Source: Candidatus Omnitrophota bacterium
GTDB taxonomy: Bacteria > Omnitrophota > Gorgyraeia > B26-G9
Assembly: GCA_030630245.1 (NCBI GenBank)
Contig: DAOVNL010000069.1
Location: 1 to 5,499, forward strand
Direction: 5' to 3'
DNA length: 5,499 nt
A program made the translations under genes and the position numbers. This document shows, piece after piece, positions 1-5,499 of the stretch (the first letter of the stretch is position 1; every line of letters starts with the position of its first letter). The notes beneath the pieces were generated by a model. That model was not told the DNA's origin. It made no database searches and saw only the letters and a list, made by a program, of their open reading frames with translations.

Positions 1-46
1 AGAAACAGCTTCCTATGAATCCGGCTCCACCGGTCAAAATAATCAT
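1..46 (-). CDS. NAD(P)-dependent sugar epimerase/dehydratase, N-terminal fragment
   Basis: Only the first 15 codons lie in the window; the gene runs off the left edge. The peptide MIILTGGAGFIGSCF is a textbook beta1-loop-alpha1 start of an extended short-chain dehydrogenase/reductase, with the GxxGxxG dinucleotide-binding motif (GGAGFIG, residues 6-12). The ATG at 46-44 is supported by an AGGAG ribosome binding site at 56-52 with a 5-nt spacer. The family acts on nucleotide-activated sugars in the cytoplasm (UDP-glucose 4-epimerase, dTDP-glucose dehydratase, ADP-heptose 6-epimerase and relatives). A start directly with M-I-I followed by the glycine loop resembles ADP-heptose 6-epimerases (HldD), but 15 residues cannot decide the substrate. 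A good promoter just upstream suggests it is transcribed independently of hydE, and it has no evident link to hydrogenase maturation. Confidence 0.85.
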   Translation of the reverse strand, partial: MIILTGGAGFIGSCF

Positions 47-51
47 ATTAA

Positions 52-56
52 CTCCT
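52..56 (-). promoter_or_regulatory. Ribosome binding site of the epimerase-like gene
   Basis: AGGAG on the minus strand, 5 nt before the ATG at 46-44. It confirms that the glycine-loop peptide starts a gene here and is not an internal fragment. Confidence 0.8.
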
Positions 57-77
57 AATATTCATGTTAATATTATT
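56..77. promoter_or_regulatory. Inverted repeat abutting the ribosome binding site, candidate operator 2
   Basis: TAATATT (56-62), a 6-nt centre, then AATATTA (69-75) form a perfect 7-bp inverted repeat. The segment 62-77 matches 91-106 of the first repeat at 13 of 16 positions (TCATGTTAATATTATT against TCATATTGATATTATA). This could be a second copy of the same operator. In the mRNA it could also fold into a weak A-U hairpin touching the AGGAG. The evidence is pattern only. Confidence 0.35.
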
Positions 78-84
78 TCTCTTC

Positions 85-103
85 TCAATATCATATTGAT
101 ATT
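85..103. promoter_or_regulatory. Inverted repeat overlapping the promoter, candidate operator 1
   Basis: TCAATAT-C-ATATTGA (85-99) is a perfect 7+1+7 inverted repeat. Overlapping it, AATATCA-TAT-TGATATT (87-103) is a second perfect 7+3+7 repeat. Together they cover the downstream edge of the -10 box and the predicted transcription start, a typical repressor position. A related AT-rich inverted repeat lies 29 bp further into the leader. The binding protein is not identifiable from sequence alone, and AT-rich palindromes also arise by chance. Confidence 0.4.
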
Positions 104-109
104 ATAGCA
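101..109 (-). promoter_or_regulatory. Extended -10 promoter for the epimerase-like gene
   Basis: The minus strand reads TGCTATAAT (109 to 101), a perfect extended -10 element (TGnTATAAT). No good -35 hexamer is present: the best is TTTATT at 128-123 with a 16-nt spacer, matching the consensus in 3 of 6 positions. That is tolerable with an extended -10. Transcription would start near 94-95, giving an untranslated leader of about 48 nt before the ATG at 46. The inferred start point falls inside the inverted repeat at 85-99, so the promoter looks repressible. Confidence 0.6.
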
Positions 110-268
110 GAAATTTTCTTAAAATAAAGAATTTTTCGTGATGAGTGAGTCTCGGGATAAGTCTTAGGGATATAGTTTCTTTACACAAAGCAAATGGGGG
201 AAGAAGCTGTTTTCGCGGATTTAATTGATTGATTTGACAGTTAAACCGGTAAGCAGGAAAGACAGAGT
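110..268. other. Intergenic stretch between hydE and the epimerase-like gene
   Basis: No open reading frame with a plausible start and ribosome binding site is seen on either strand. Downstream of the hydE stop I found no GC-rich stem followed by a T-run, so the end of the hydrogenase operon is not marked by an obvious intrinsic terminator. A short direct repeat, GGGATA at 154-159 and 167-172 (13-bp spacing), is the only other pattern and is too short to interpret. Confidence 0.5.
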
Positions 269-1321
269 TTACCCCGAAAGCATTCTTTTTCTTTTATAAA
301 AATGCGGCGAATCCCCCCATTCATTATAAATAATTGTTTCTCCCAGTGATCGAATACTGTTATTTAAGCGTTCACGATAAATCCCGGCGCTTTCATCAAG
401 GCACGGCTTATCTTCATAAAGCTGATAAACACTCCGGTATCTTACGGGAGTAATATTCGGCATTATAATATTGGCCCCTGCTTTTATTCCCAACTGCCTG
501 CCTCCAGCAGATAATGTCTGTAATGCCGTTGTTGAGGCGATATTAACATCTTCAAGATAAATACGCGTCAAAGCAATCATTTTTAATCCCAGAAGAAAAT
601 TCCGCGATTCATCAAAATCCGCCGCATAAACAGCAAGAGGCGTATCTTTATGCATAATATAGGGGCCCATACCAATCATGTCTATGTCGTTTTGTTTCAA
701 AAAAAAGATATCATTCATCAAATCCTCATAAGTTTGTCCCGGCAGCCCGATCATAATCCCTGTCCCAACCTGATAGCCGATATCACGCAAAAAGCCCAAA
801 CAATCAAGACGGCGGTCAAATTCATGATCAAGCGGATGCAGTGTTTTATATAATCGCGGATTTGAAGTTTCAATACGCAGCAAATAGCGGTGCGCGCCTG
901 AATTAAACCATCTCTGAAAAGTCTCATAAGTCTGCTCTCCGACAGATAAAGTAATTCCCAAACTACCGTTACTAAATAATTTAATTTTCTTTATAACTTC
1001 ATCAACAAACCTCACAAATTCTTCATCCTGCCTTTCTCCGGATTGCAACACTATTGATCCATATCCCATCCGGCAGGCTAAATCCGCTATTCGAAGAATT
1101 TCCTCCTCCGGCATCAAAAATCTATCAGTAAGAGAATTATCCTTTCTTATACCGCAATAGAAACAATTCTTTTCGCAAATATTACTGAATTCAATAATCC
1201 CTCTAAGGTAAACTTTATTGCCGACATTAGACAGTTTTACCGCGTAGGCCTGACGATAAAGCTTTTCCAACGCCTTATCATCTTCGGTGTTCAGCAATTT
1301 TAAAATTTCGCTTTTCGTCAT
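269..1321 (-). CDS. hydE: [FeFe] hydrogenase H-cluster maturase HydE (radical SAM)
   Basis: A 350-residue cytoplasmic radical SAM enzyme, the usual length for HydE. The cluster motif CX3CX2C is C49-EKN-C53-FY-C56. It is preceded by the typical RGIIEFSNIC strand and followed by GIR. Later family blocks are YGSIVLQSGE, the LLRIETSNPRLY stretch, GIMIGLPGQT and MGPYIMH. In current models HydE acts on the Fe(CO)2(CN)cysteine product of HydG while building the 2Fe subcluster. The C-terminal second cluster site of Thermotoga HydE keeps only its first cysteine (C307); the other two positions are Y315 and R318. That cluster is not conserved and is reported as non-essential. The ATG at 1321 is the only start codon between the upstream in-frame stop (1349-1351) and the cluster motif that preserves the N-terminal helices. 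Its ribosome binding site is poor: only a GCGAG about 16 nt upstream. It is last in the operon, 57 nt after hydG. Confidence 0.95.
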   Translation of the reverse strand: MTKSEILKLLNTEDDKALEKLYRQAYAVKLSNVGNKVYLRGIIEFSNICEKNCFYCGIRKDNSLTDRFLMPEEEILRIADLACRMGYGSIVLQSGERQDEEFVRFVDEVIKKIKLFSNGSLGITLSVGEQTYETFQRWFNSGAHRYLLRIETSNPRLYKTLHPLDHEFDRRLDCLGFLRDIGYQVGTGIMIGLPGQTYEDLMNDIFFLKQNDIDMIGMGPYIMHKDTPLAVYAADFDESRNFLLGLKMIALTRIYLEDVNIASTTALQTLSAGGRQLGIKAGANIIMPNITPVRYRSVYQLYEDKPCLDESAGIYRERLNNSIRSLGETIIYNEWGDSPHFYKRKRMLSG

Positions 1322-1378
1322 ATAATAATAACACTTAACTCGCTTATTTCAGAGCCTGCACAGCAAACAAGAAACCCG

Positions 1379-2875
1379 TTAAATGTAAATATCCCTTTCT
1401 CCGTTTTCGATTCTTGCGTAATATTCTTTAAATCTGGGAAAAACCTCAGGCAAAGTTTCTTTAATCTCCTTAATTTCTTTTTCAAGCACAGGCACAGCGG
1501 CTATACGAGTTTCCTTACTCGCAAAATCATCCAACCATTCCTTAAACGTCAAAACAGCATTAAACTTACAAAACTTTCCTTCCTCTCCGCTGCGCAATAA
1601 ATCCATAATCCGCTTACCTGTTCTTCCGCAGCGATACCCTGCCGTACAAAAAGAAGTAATGCATCCCATCCGGGCAAATTCACGTATTACCTCATCAAGA
1701 CTGCGGGTATCACCAAGAATAAACTGCTGTTTTTGCTTATCTTGCCTGCCGCTATTTTCACTATATCCTCCAATCCCAATCTTTGTAGAAGCATCGGTCT
1801 GTGTCACCCCCATGGAAATAGCTTCCCTCCTAATCTGAGCACTTTCACGAGCTGTAATAATCATACCGGTAAACGGAATAGCCAAACGCACTGCCAGAAT
1901 AATTTTCATAAAATCTTTGTCTGATACCCGGTAACGGGAAAAACCATTCAGCGAAGTATTTAAAGCAGGTTCGAGCCGCGGAAAAGAAATAGTGTGCGGC
2001 CCGATACCAAACCTTTTCTCCAATTCCAAAGCATGATAAAGAAGCCCCATTACCTCAAATTTCCAGTCATAAAAGCCAAAAAGAGCTCCAATGCCGACAT
2101 CATCAATCCCTGCCTCAAAAGCCCGGTGCATACAATACAGCCGCCATCTGTAATTACCTTTTATTGTTTGCTCCGGATGAATACAAGCATATGTCTTATG
2201 ATGATATGTTTCCTGAAAAACCTGGTAAGTTCCCAAGCCGACTTCACGAAGTTTTCGCAAGTCATTAATTGAAAACGCGGGCGCGTTAACATTAACCCTG
2301 CGTATACTGCCAAACCCGTGTTTTGTTTTCACTTTTACATCATATATCGTTTTAATGCTTGAGATAATATAGTCTATGTCGTTTCGGGGATGTTCTCCGT
2401 AAACAACAACAAGGCGCTTATGTCCAATCTTACCGGCAAGTACTTCGATCTCTTTAATAATCTCCTGCTTTGAAAGCACTTTTCTTTTAACATCAGCATT
2501 TTCACTTTTAAACCCGCAATACGCGCAGTTATTAACGCAATAATTCCCCATGTAAAGCGGCGCGAATGTAACAATCCGGTTATCATAGACTTTCTTCTTA
2601 ACCTTTAAAGCTGTTTCTTTCATCAATTCCAGCAATTGAGGATCAGTAACATGTATCAGGACAGCGGCTTCATCAGGAGTCAAATTTTCCACAGATAAAG
2701 ACTTATCAAGAATATCCTTAACCTTTTTAGAATCGGGATTTTGGTTAGACTCTAACTTCTGTTCGATCTCTTCCTCCCGAATAAAATCTTTACCGTCCCG
2801 CGTATATTTGGTGATTTCGTCTTCTTTAATTCTCCCGGCAATCCATGAATCAATTTGTTCGGTCGATATGGCCAT
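1379..2875 (-). CDS. hydG: [FeFe] hydrogenase maturase HydG, tyrosine lyase (radical SAM), variant auxiliary-cluster motif
   Basis: A 498-residue homologue of HydG, which cleaves tyrosine to p-cresol and dehydroglycine and turns the latter into CO and cyanide on an auxiliary iron-sulfur cluster. The radical SAM motif is C113-VNN-C117-AY-C120 followed by GFK. Blocks strongly typical of HydG are QVFQETYH (218-225), EAGIDDVGIG (254-263) and GIGPHTISFPR (290-300); H294 there probably matches the histidine that binds the labile fifth iron. In the C-terminal domain CX2CX22C is expected; here the positions read C410, G413 and C436, with extra cysteines at C416 and C405. The GPK segment expected after HP is also replaced (HPEQTIKGNY, 233-242). 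The ATG at 2875 is chosen over the upstream ATG at 2932 because AAAGGAG sits 8 nt before it. The gene overlaps the end of hydF by 26 nt, suggesting coupled translation. The family is certain; whether the gas-ligand chemistry is unchanged is inference. Confidence 0.92.
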   Translation of the reverse strand: MAISTEQIDSWIAGRIKEDEITKYTRDGKDFIREEEIEQKLESNQNPDSKKVKDILDKSLSVENLTPDEAAVLIHVTDPQLLELMKETALKVKKKVYDNRIVTFAPLYMGNYCVNNCAYCGFKSENADVKRKVLSKQEIIKEIEVLAGKIGHKRLVVVYGEHPRNDIDYIISSIKTIYDVKVKTKHGFGSIRRVNVNAPAFSINDLRKLREVGLGTYQVFQETYHHKTYACIHPEQTIKGNYRWRLYCMHRAFEAGIDDVGIGALFGFYDWKFEVMGLLYHALELEKRFGIGPHTISFPRLEPALNTSLNGFSRYRVSDKDFMKIILAVRLAIPFTGMIITARESAQIRREAISMGVTQTDASTKIGIGGYSENSGRQDKQKQQFILGDTRSLDEVIREFARMGCITSFCTAGYRCGRTGKRIMDLLRSGEEGKFCKFNAVLTFKEWLDDFASKETRIAAVPVLEKEIKEIKETLPEVFPRFKEYYARIENGERDIYI

Positions 2876-4118
2876 GCTCCATTCTCCTTTTATTATACGC
2901 TTGCTGTGCCGCGGGAAACGGCCCCAGCACACGTTTCATAACCCCTTGGGTAAAAGAAATACACATCCCGTAATTTGTTATAGGGACTCCCGCCTGGTGA
3001 GCCTGCTGAATACGAAAAAGCGTTTCCCTTCGGCTCAGCATGCAGGAACCGCAGTGAACAACCAATTTGTATTCTTTTAAATTTTCAGGATAATCATGCC
3101 CGGCACAAACATCAATACTTAGCTCAACTCCGGTATATTGTCTTAACCAGCGTGGGATTTTCACACGGCCGATATCATCCTGAATAGGGTGATGGCTGCA
3201 GGCTTCGGCAATAAGAATTTTATCGCCGGCACCTAATGTATCAATCGCCCTCGCGCCTCTGGCCATTTCTATCAAATCCCCTTTATACCTGGCAAAAAGA
3301 ATGGAAAATGTTGTGCATTTTAGATTATCCGGGGTGTCGGCCGTCATTTTTAAAACAACCTGCGAATCGCAAACAACAATATCCGGCGCAGTTTTTAAAT
3401 TATTCAAAACATGCCTGTATTCTCCTTCTTTAACCACCAAAGCAGACGCGTCATTATCCAGCGCATCCCGTATCGTTTGCACCTGCGGTAGGATTATCCT
3501 TCCCTTCGGAGCTTCCAAATCTATCGGCACAATCAATACCGCCATTCCTCCGGGACGCAGTAAATCGCCTATTAAAACCGGAGGATTAATAAATTCCTCG
3601 GGGCATATATTAATAAGGTATTTTTTAAGCGTATTTATATAGCCGTCTTTTTTTTCTTTATCAATACTGGAACAAAAAACAATCCTGTCTGTTTGCCTTT
3701 TTATTTTTTCGATAAAGTCATATGAGGGCTGTTTTGTATCGATTTTATTAACAATAATAATCAGAGGGATTTGCCTGTCTTTTGCCTCTCTGCAAATATT
3801 ATCTTCAAATTCTGTCCAAACATCAGGCTCAAGAATAAGAAGAATAACATCTGATCTGTTAAAAACCTTTTTTGTCTTCTCCGCTCTTAACGGCGCGAGA
3901 ACAGAAGAATCATTAACCCCCGCGGTATCAAGAAATACAACCGGCCCCAAAGACAAAAGCTCCATTGTTTTTTCAACTACATCAGTTGTGGTTCCCGGTA
4001 CAGAAGAAGTTATGGCAACATCCTGGTTAGAAACCATATTAAGAAAACTCGACTTACCGACATTTGTCCTGCCGAATATTCCTATATGCAGCCGTAATGA
4101 TTTAGGTGTTTTTCTCAT
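2850..4118 (-). CDS. hydF: [FeFe] hydrogenase maturation GTPase HydF
   Basis: A 422-residue GTPase and iron-sulfur scaffold that assembles the 2Fe precursor with HydE and HydG products and transfers it to apo-hydrogenase. The N-terminal Ras-like domain (about 8-170) has the P-loop GRTNVGKS (16-23), the switch threonines near 43-45, DTAG (64-67) and NKID (124-127). A middle dimerisation domain (about 180-260) follows. The C-terminal cluster domain carries the complete CxH-X45-HCxxC signature: C307, H309, H355, C356 and C359, so this scaffold looks intact. Length is normal. The ATG at 4118 begins the family's usual start (a few polar residues, then HIGIFGRTNVGKSS), with AGGA at 4129-4126 and a 7-nt spacer. 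It follows the CxxC gene by 68 nt and overlaps hydG by 26 nt, consistent with co-expression. Confidence 0.96.
   Translation of the reverse strand: MRKTPKSLRLHIGIFGRTNVGKSSFLNMVSNQDVAITSSVPGTTTDVVEKTMELLSLGPVVFLDTAGVNDSSVLAPLRAEKTKKVFNRSDVILLILEPDVWTEFEDNICREAKDRQIPLIIIVNKIDTKQPSYDFIEKIKRQTDRIVFCSSIDKEKKDGYINTLKKYLINICPEEFINPPVLIGDLLRPGGMAVLIVPIDLEAPKGRIILPQVQTIRDALDNDASALVVKEGEYRHVLNNLKTAPDIVVCDSQVVLKMTADTPDNLKCTTFSILFARYKGDLIEMARGARAIDTLGAGDKILIAEACSHHPIQDDIGRVKIPRWLRQYTGVELSIDVCAGHDYPENLKEYKLVVHCGSCMLSRRETLFRIQQAHQAGVPITNYGMCISFTQGVMKRVLGPFPAAQQAYNKRRMEHGHIDRTN
2884..2890 (-). promoter_or_regulatory. Ribosome binding site that fixes the hydG start
   Basis: AAAGGAG on the minus strand with an 8-nt spacer to the ATG at 2875-2873. 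It lies inside the last codons of hydF. It argues against the longer reading from 2932, which would add 19 residues unlike any HydG start and extend the overlap with hydF to 83 nt. Confidence 0.8.
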
Positions 4119-4186
4119 TTTTATATCCTAATGAAATAAGAAATCCGCAGGAAATTTTTTTTATTTCAACGATAAGTTATGCAATG

Positions 4187-4525
4187 TTATTTTAATTCTT
4201 CAATTGCCTTATTAACAAGCGTAACATAAGTCATAGCGCTTGAGCCTCCCACAAGCACAGCGACCATACACGCCTCAAGCATTTCCTCCTTGCTCCAGCC
4301 GGCTTTTAGGCAGTTCTGAACAGCCTTAGGAATACAAATAGGGCATTTCTGGGCAACGCTTGATACAAGCAAAAGCAGCCATTTGGTCTTTTTCTGAATT
4401 TTGCCGGAATGGATAATTGATTCTTTTTCTTTAATAAATTCTCCGTATTGTTCAGGGATAGTTTTTCTGATATCCCTCATCAATTCATTAAACTCTTCTA
4501 ATGTATTTTTAACATCGTATTGCAT
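4187..4525 (-). CDS. Carboxymuconolactone decarboxylase / AhpD-like family CxxC protein
   Basis: A 112-residue, mostly helical, cytoplasmic protein with no signal peptide. The central part fits the carboxymuconolactone decarboxylase fold: a hydrophobic helix (about 49-58), the motif C61-PI-C64, then a helix ending in AGWSKEEMLEA (75-85) and a small-residue helix VGGSSAMTYV (92-101). AhpD-type members use CxxC as a redox pair, usually within CxxCxxxH. Here the histidine position is A68, so the full AhpD catalytic arrangement is not present; C72 and C86 are extra cysteines. True decarboxylase activity is unlikely in this setting. A thiol-redox or protective role for the oxygen-sensitive hydrogenase is only inferred from its position, 30 nt after the hydrogenase and 68 nt before hydF. 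The start at 4525 has a purine-rich leader (AAAGGAAGGGGGG, 4541-4529). Confidence 0.85.
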   Translation of the reverse strand: MQYDVKNTLEEFNELMRDIRKTIPEQYGEFIKEKESIIHSGKIQKKTKWLLLLVSSVAQKCPICIPKAVQNCLKAGWSKEEMLEACMVAVLVGGSSAMTYVTLVNKAIEELK

Positions 4526-4555
4526 AAGCCCCCCTTCCTTTGATATAAAAAATCA

Positions 4556-5499
4556 CTATTTATCTTTTTTCCCTATCCATTTACCCCGTTTCAAATATGA
4601 AGTATGCAAAAGCTTATGGCTCTTAGGGCCGCACGGGCCATCAGGAAGAAATTCTTCATATATTTTTTTAATAATCGGATTGTCATGGGATTTACGAACT
4701 TCCAATGTTTCGTCCTCTGCGTAAATTGCCCGCGCCCGCGCCTCCCTAATCTCAGGGCTTGTCGGAATAGGCTGGCCTCCTCCTCCAAGGCATCCGCCGG
4801 GACATGCCATAATTTCAACAAAGTGATAATCATCTAATTCACCGCGGCAAAGCATTTCCATAATCCGCTTTGCGTTAGCAGTTCCATGGCCAATCATAAC
4901 TTTCAGGGTTACGCCTTCAAGAAACTTCCAATCATCAACAGCTTTTTTGATAGGGATTTCCGCGGTTCTAATAGCTTCCATACCTCTTACAGGAACAATA
5001 CGTAATTTCTCAAAAGGCACCTCTTCTCCGGTCACAATTTCATAAGCTGTTCGAAGAGCCGCTTCCATTACCCCGCCCGTAGTGCCAAAAATAAGCCCTG
5101 CCCCCGAACCAATACCAAGAGGGTCATCAAAATCTGATTTGGGAAGATTAGGAAGGTCAATACCGCATTCCTTAATCATATCGGCCATCTCACGCGTAGT
5201 CAAAGCATAATCAACATCCTGAAACCCTGAATCATTCATCTCCGGACGTTCACACTCAAACTTTTTCGCGGTACACGGCATAAGTGAAACACTTACTATA
5301 TTTTTAGGGTCAATATTGTTTCTTTGGGCATACCATGTTTTTACAAGCGCTCCGAACATCTGCTGCGGACTTTTTGCCGTAGATAGATAATCCAGCTTCT
5401 CCGGATAAAAATATTCGAGAAATTTCACCCATCCCGGAGAACAGGATGTAAACTGCGGCAGTTTCACGTTTTTATCCTTTTCCACAAGAAATTTCTTCA
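4556..5499 (-). CDS. hydA: [FeFe] hydrogenase catalytic subunit, C-terminal part (5' end outside window)
   Basis: The last 314 or so codons of an iron-only hydrogenase, which interconverts protons plus electrons and H2 at the H-cluster. The frame stays open to the right edge, so the N-terminus and any extra ferredoxin-like domains are unseen. The GTG at 5485 is an internal valine codon; positions below are numbered from it. The three H-cluster motifs are present: L1 as TSCSPGW (13-19; commonly TSCCPxW), L2 MPCTAKKFE (69-77) and L3 EIMACPGGCLGGGGQP (224-239). The small-subunit-type C-terminal domain ends with the family's HKLLHT (290-295). Soluble/cytoplasmic placement and partners cannot be judged without the N-terminus. 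It is the first gene seen of the operon, directly upstream of its maturation genes. The enzyme class is certain; the electron carrier is unknown. Confidence 0.96.
   Translation of the reverse strand, partial: KKFLVEKDKNVKLPQFTSCSPGWVKFLEYFYPEKLDYLSTAKSPQQMFGALVKTWYAQRNNIDPKNIVSVSLMPCTAKKFECERPEMNDSGFQDVDYALTTREMADMIKECGIDLPNLPKSDFDDPLGIGSGAGLIFGTTGGVMEAALRTAYEIVTGEEVPFEKLRIVPVRGMEAIRTAEIPIKKAVDDWKFLEGVTLKVMIGHGTANAKRIMEMLCRGELDDYHFVEIMACPGGCLGGGGQPIPTSPEIREARARAIYAEDETLEVRKSHDNPIIKKIYEEFLPDGPCGPKSHKLLHTSYLKRGKWIGKKDK

Noticed and set aside
234..239. Perfect TTGACA on the plus strand
   Set aside because: There is no matching -10 hexamer 16-18 nt downstream and no plus-strand gene that it could serve; it points into the 3' end of hydE.
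1322..1378. Possible promoter or regulatory RNA in the 57-nt gap before hydE
   Set aside because: No promoter pair and no stable stem-loop was seen; the gap is best read as an ordinary operon spacer.
1994..2272. Plus-strand open frames opposite hydG, hydF and the hydrogenase (for example 1994-2272, 3301-3642, 4401-4724)
   Set aside because: They are antisense to strongly conserved genes, show no recognisable domain and no convincing ribosome binding site.
2374..2586. Minus-strand 70-codon frame inside hydG and a similar 80-codon frame at 4591-4833 inside the hydrogenase
   Set aside because: They are out-of-frame readings of the conserved genes; the protein sequences have no family character, and the second begins within the coding sequence for the L3 region.
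2876..2932. Longer hydG reading starting at the ATG at 2932
   Set aside because: The added 19 residues are basic and unlike HydG N-termini, have no ribosome binding site of their own, and lie wholly within hydF. The ATG at 2875 has AAAGGAG at the right distance.
4133..4167. Inverted repeat GAAATAA / TTATTTC with a T8 run between the CxxC gene and hydF
   Set aside because: On the transcribed strand the run is A, located on the 5' side of the stem, and the stem is A-T only with a long loop, so it does not resemble an intrinsic terminator.
5483..5485. GTG as a start codon of the hydrogenase
   Set aside because: The frame stays open upstream to the window edge (…KKFL before the valine), and the H-cluster L1 motif follows after only 12 residues, far too close for a real hydrogenase N-terminus.

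Overview
The window is part of an anaerobe's [FeFe]-hydrogenase locus. All five clearly readable genes are on the minus strand, so the locus reads from the right edge leftwards: the catalytic hydrogenase subunit (5' part missing), a small CxxC protein of the carboxymuconolactone decarboxylase/AhpD-like family, then the H-cluster maturases HydF, HydG and HydE. A sixth gene on the same strand, of which only the first 15 codons are present, begins at the left edge and reads as an NAD(P)-dependent sugar epimerase/dehydratase of the extended SDR family. It has its own promoter and is probably a separate unit.

Layout: 1-46 start of the epimerase-like gene; 47-268 non-coding, with an extended -10 promoter and two related AT-rich inverted repeats; 269-1321 hydE; 1379-2875 hydG; 2850-4118 hydF, overlapping hydG by 26 nt; 4187-4525 the CxxC protein; 4556-5499 the hydrogenase C-terminal part. 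The gaps from hydrogenase to hydE are 30, 68, -26 and 57 nt, with no convincing terminator, which fits one operon whose promoter lies beyond the right edge.

How the genes work together (family knowledge): HydG splits tyrosine to give the CO and cyanide ligands as an Fe-cysteine synthon. HydE processes that synthon towards the diiron core. HydF is the GTPase scaffold that finishes the 2Fe precursor and delivers it to the apo-hydrogenase, whose own [4Fe-4S] cluster is already in place. The CxxC protein between hydrogenase and hydF has no established part in this pathway.

The most unusual points are three cysteine differences in proteins of the pathway. HydG has Gly413 where the second cysteine of the C-terminal CX2CX22C auxiliary-cluster motif is expected, with a new cysteine three residues later. 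The hydrogenase L1 motif reads TSCSPGW rather than TSCCPGW. HydE has lost two of the three cysteines of the dispensable second cluster. I see no wholly new system; the locus is a recognisable hydrogenase/maturase cassette with a divergent HydG and an unexplained embedded CxxC gene. Taxonomy cannot be fixed from the sequence: modest-to-low GC, strict-anaerobe enzymes, and an epimerase start resembling ADP-heptose epimerases (if right, a diderm with lipopolysaccharide) are the only clues.
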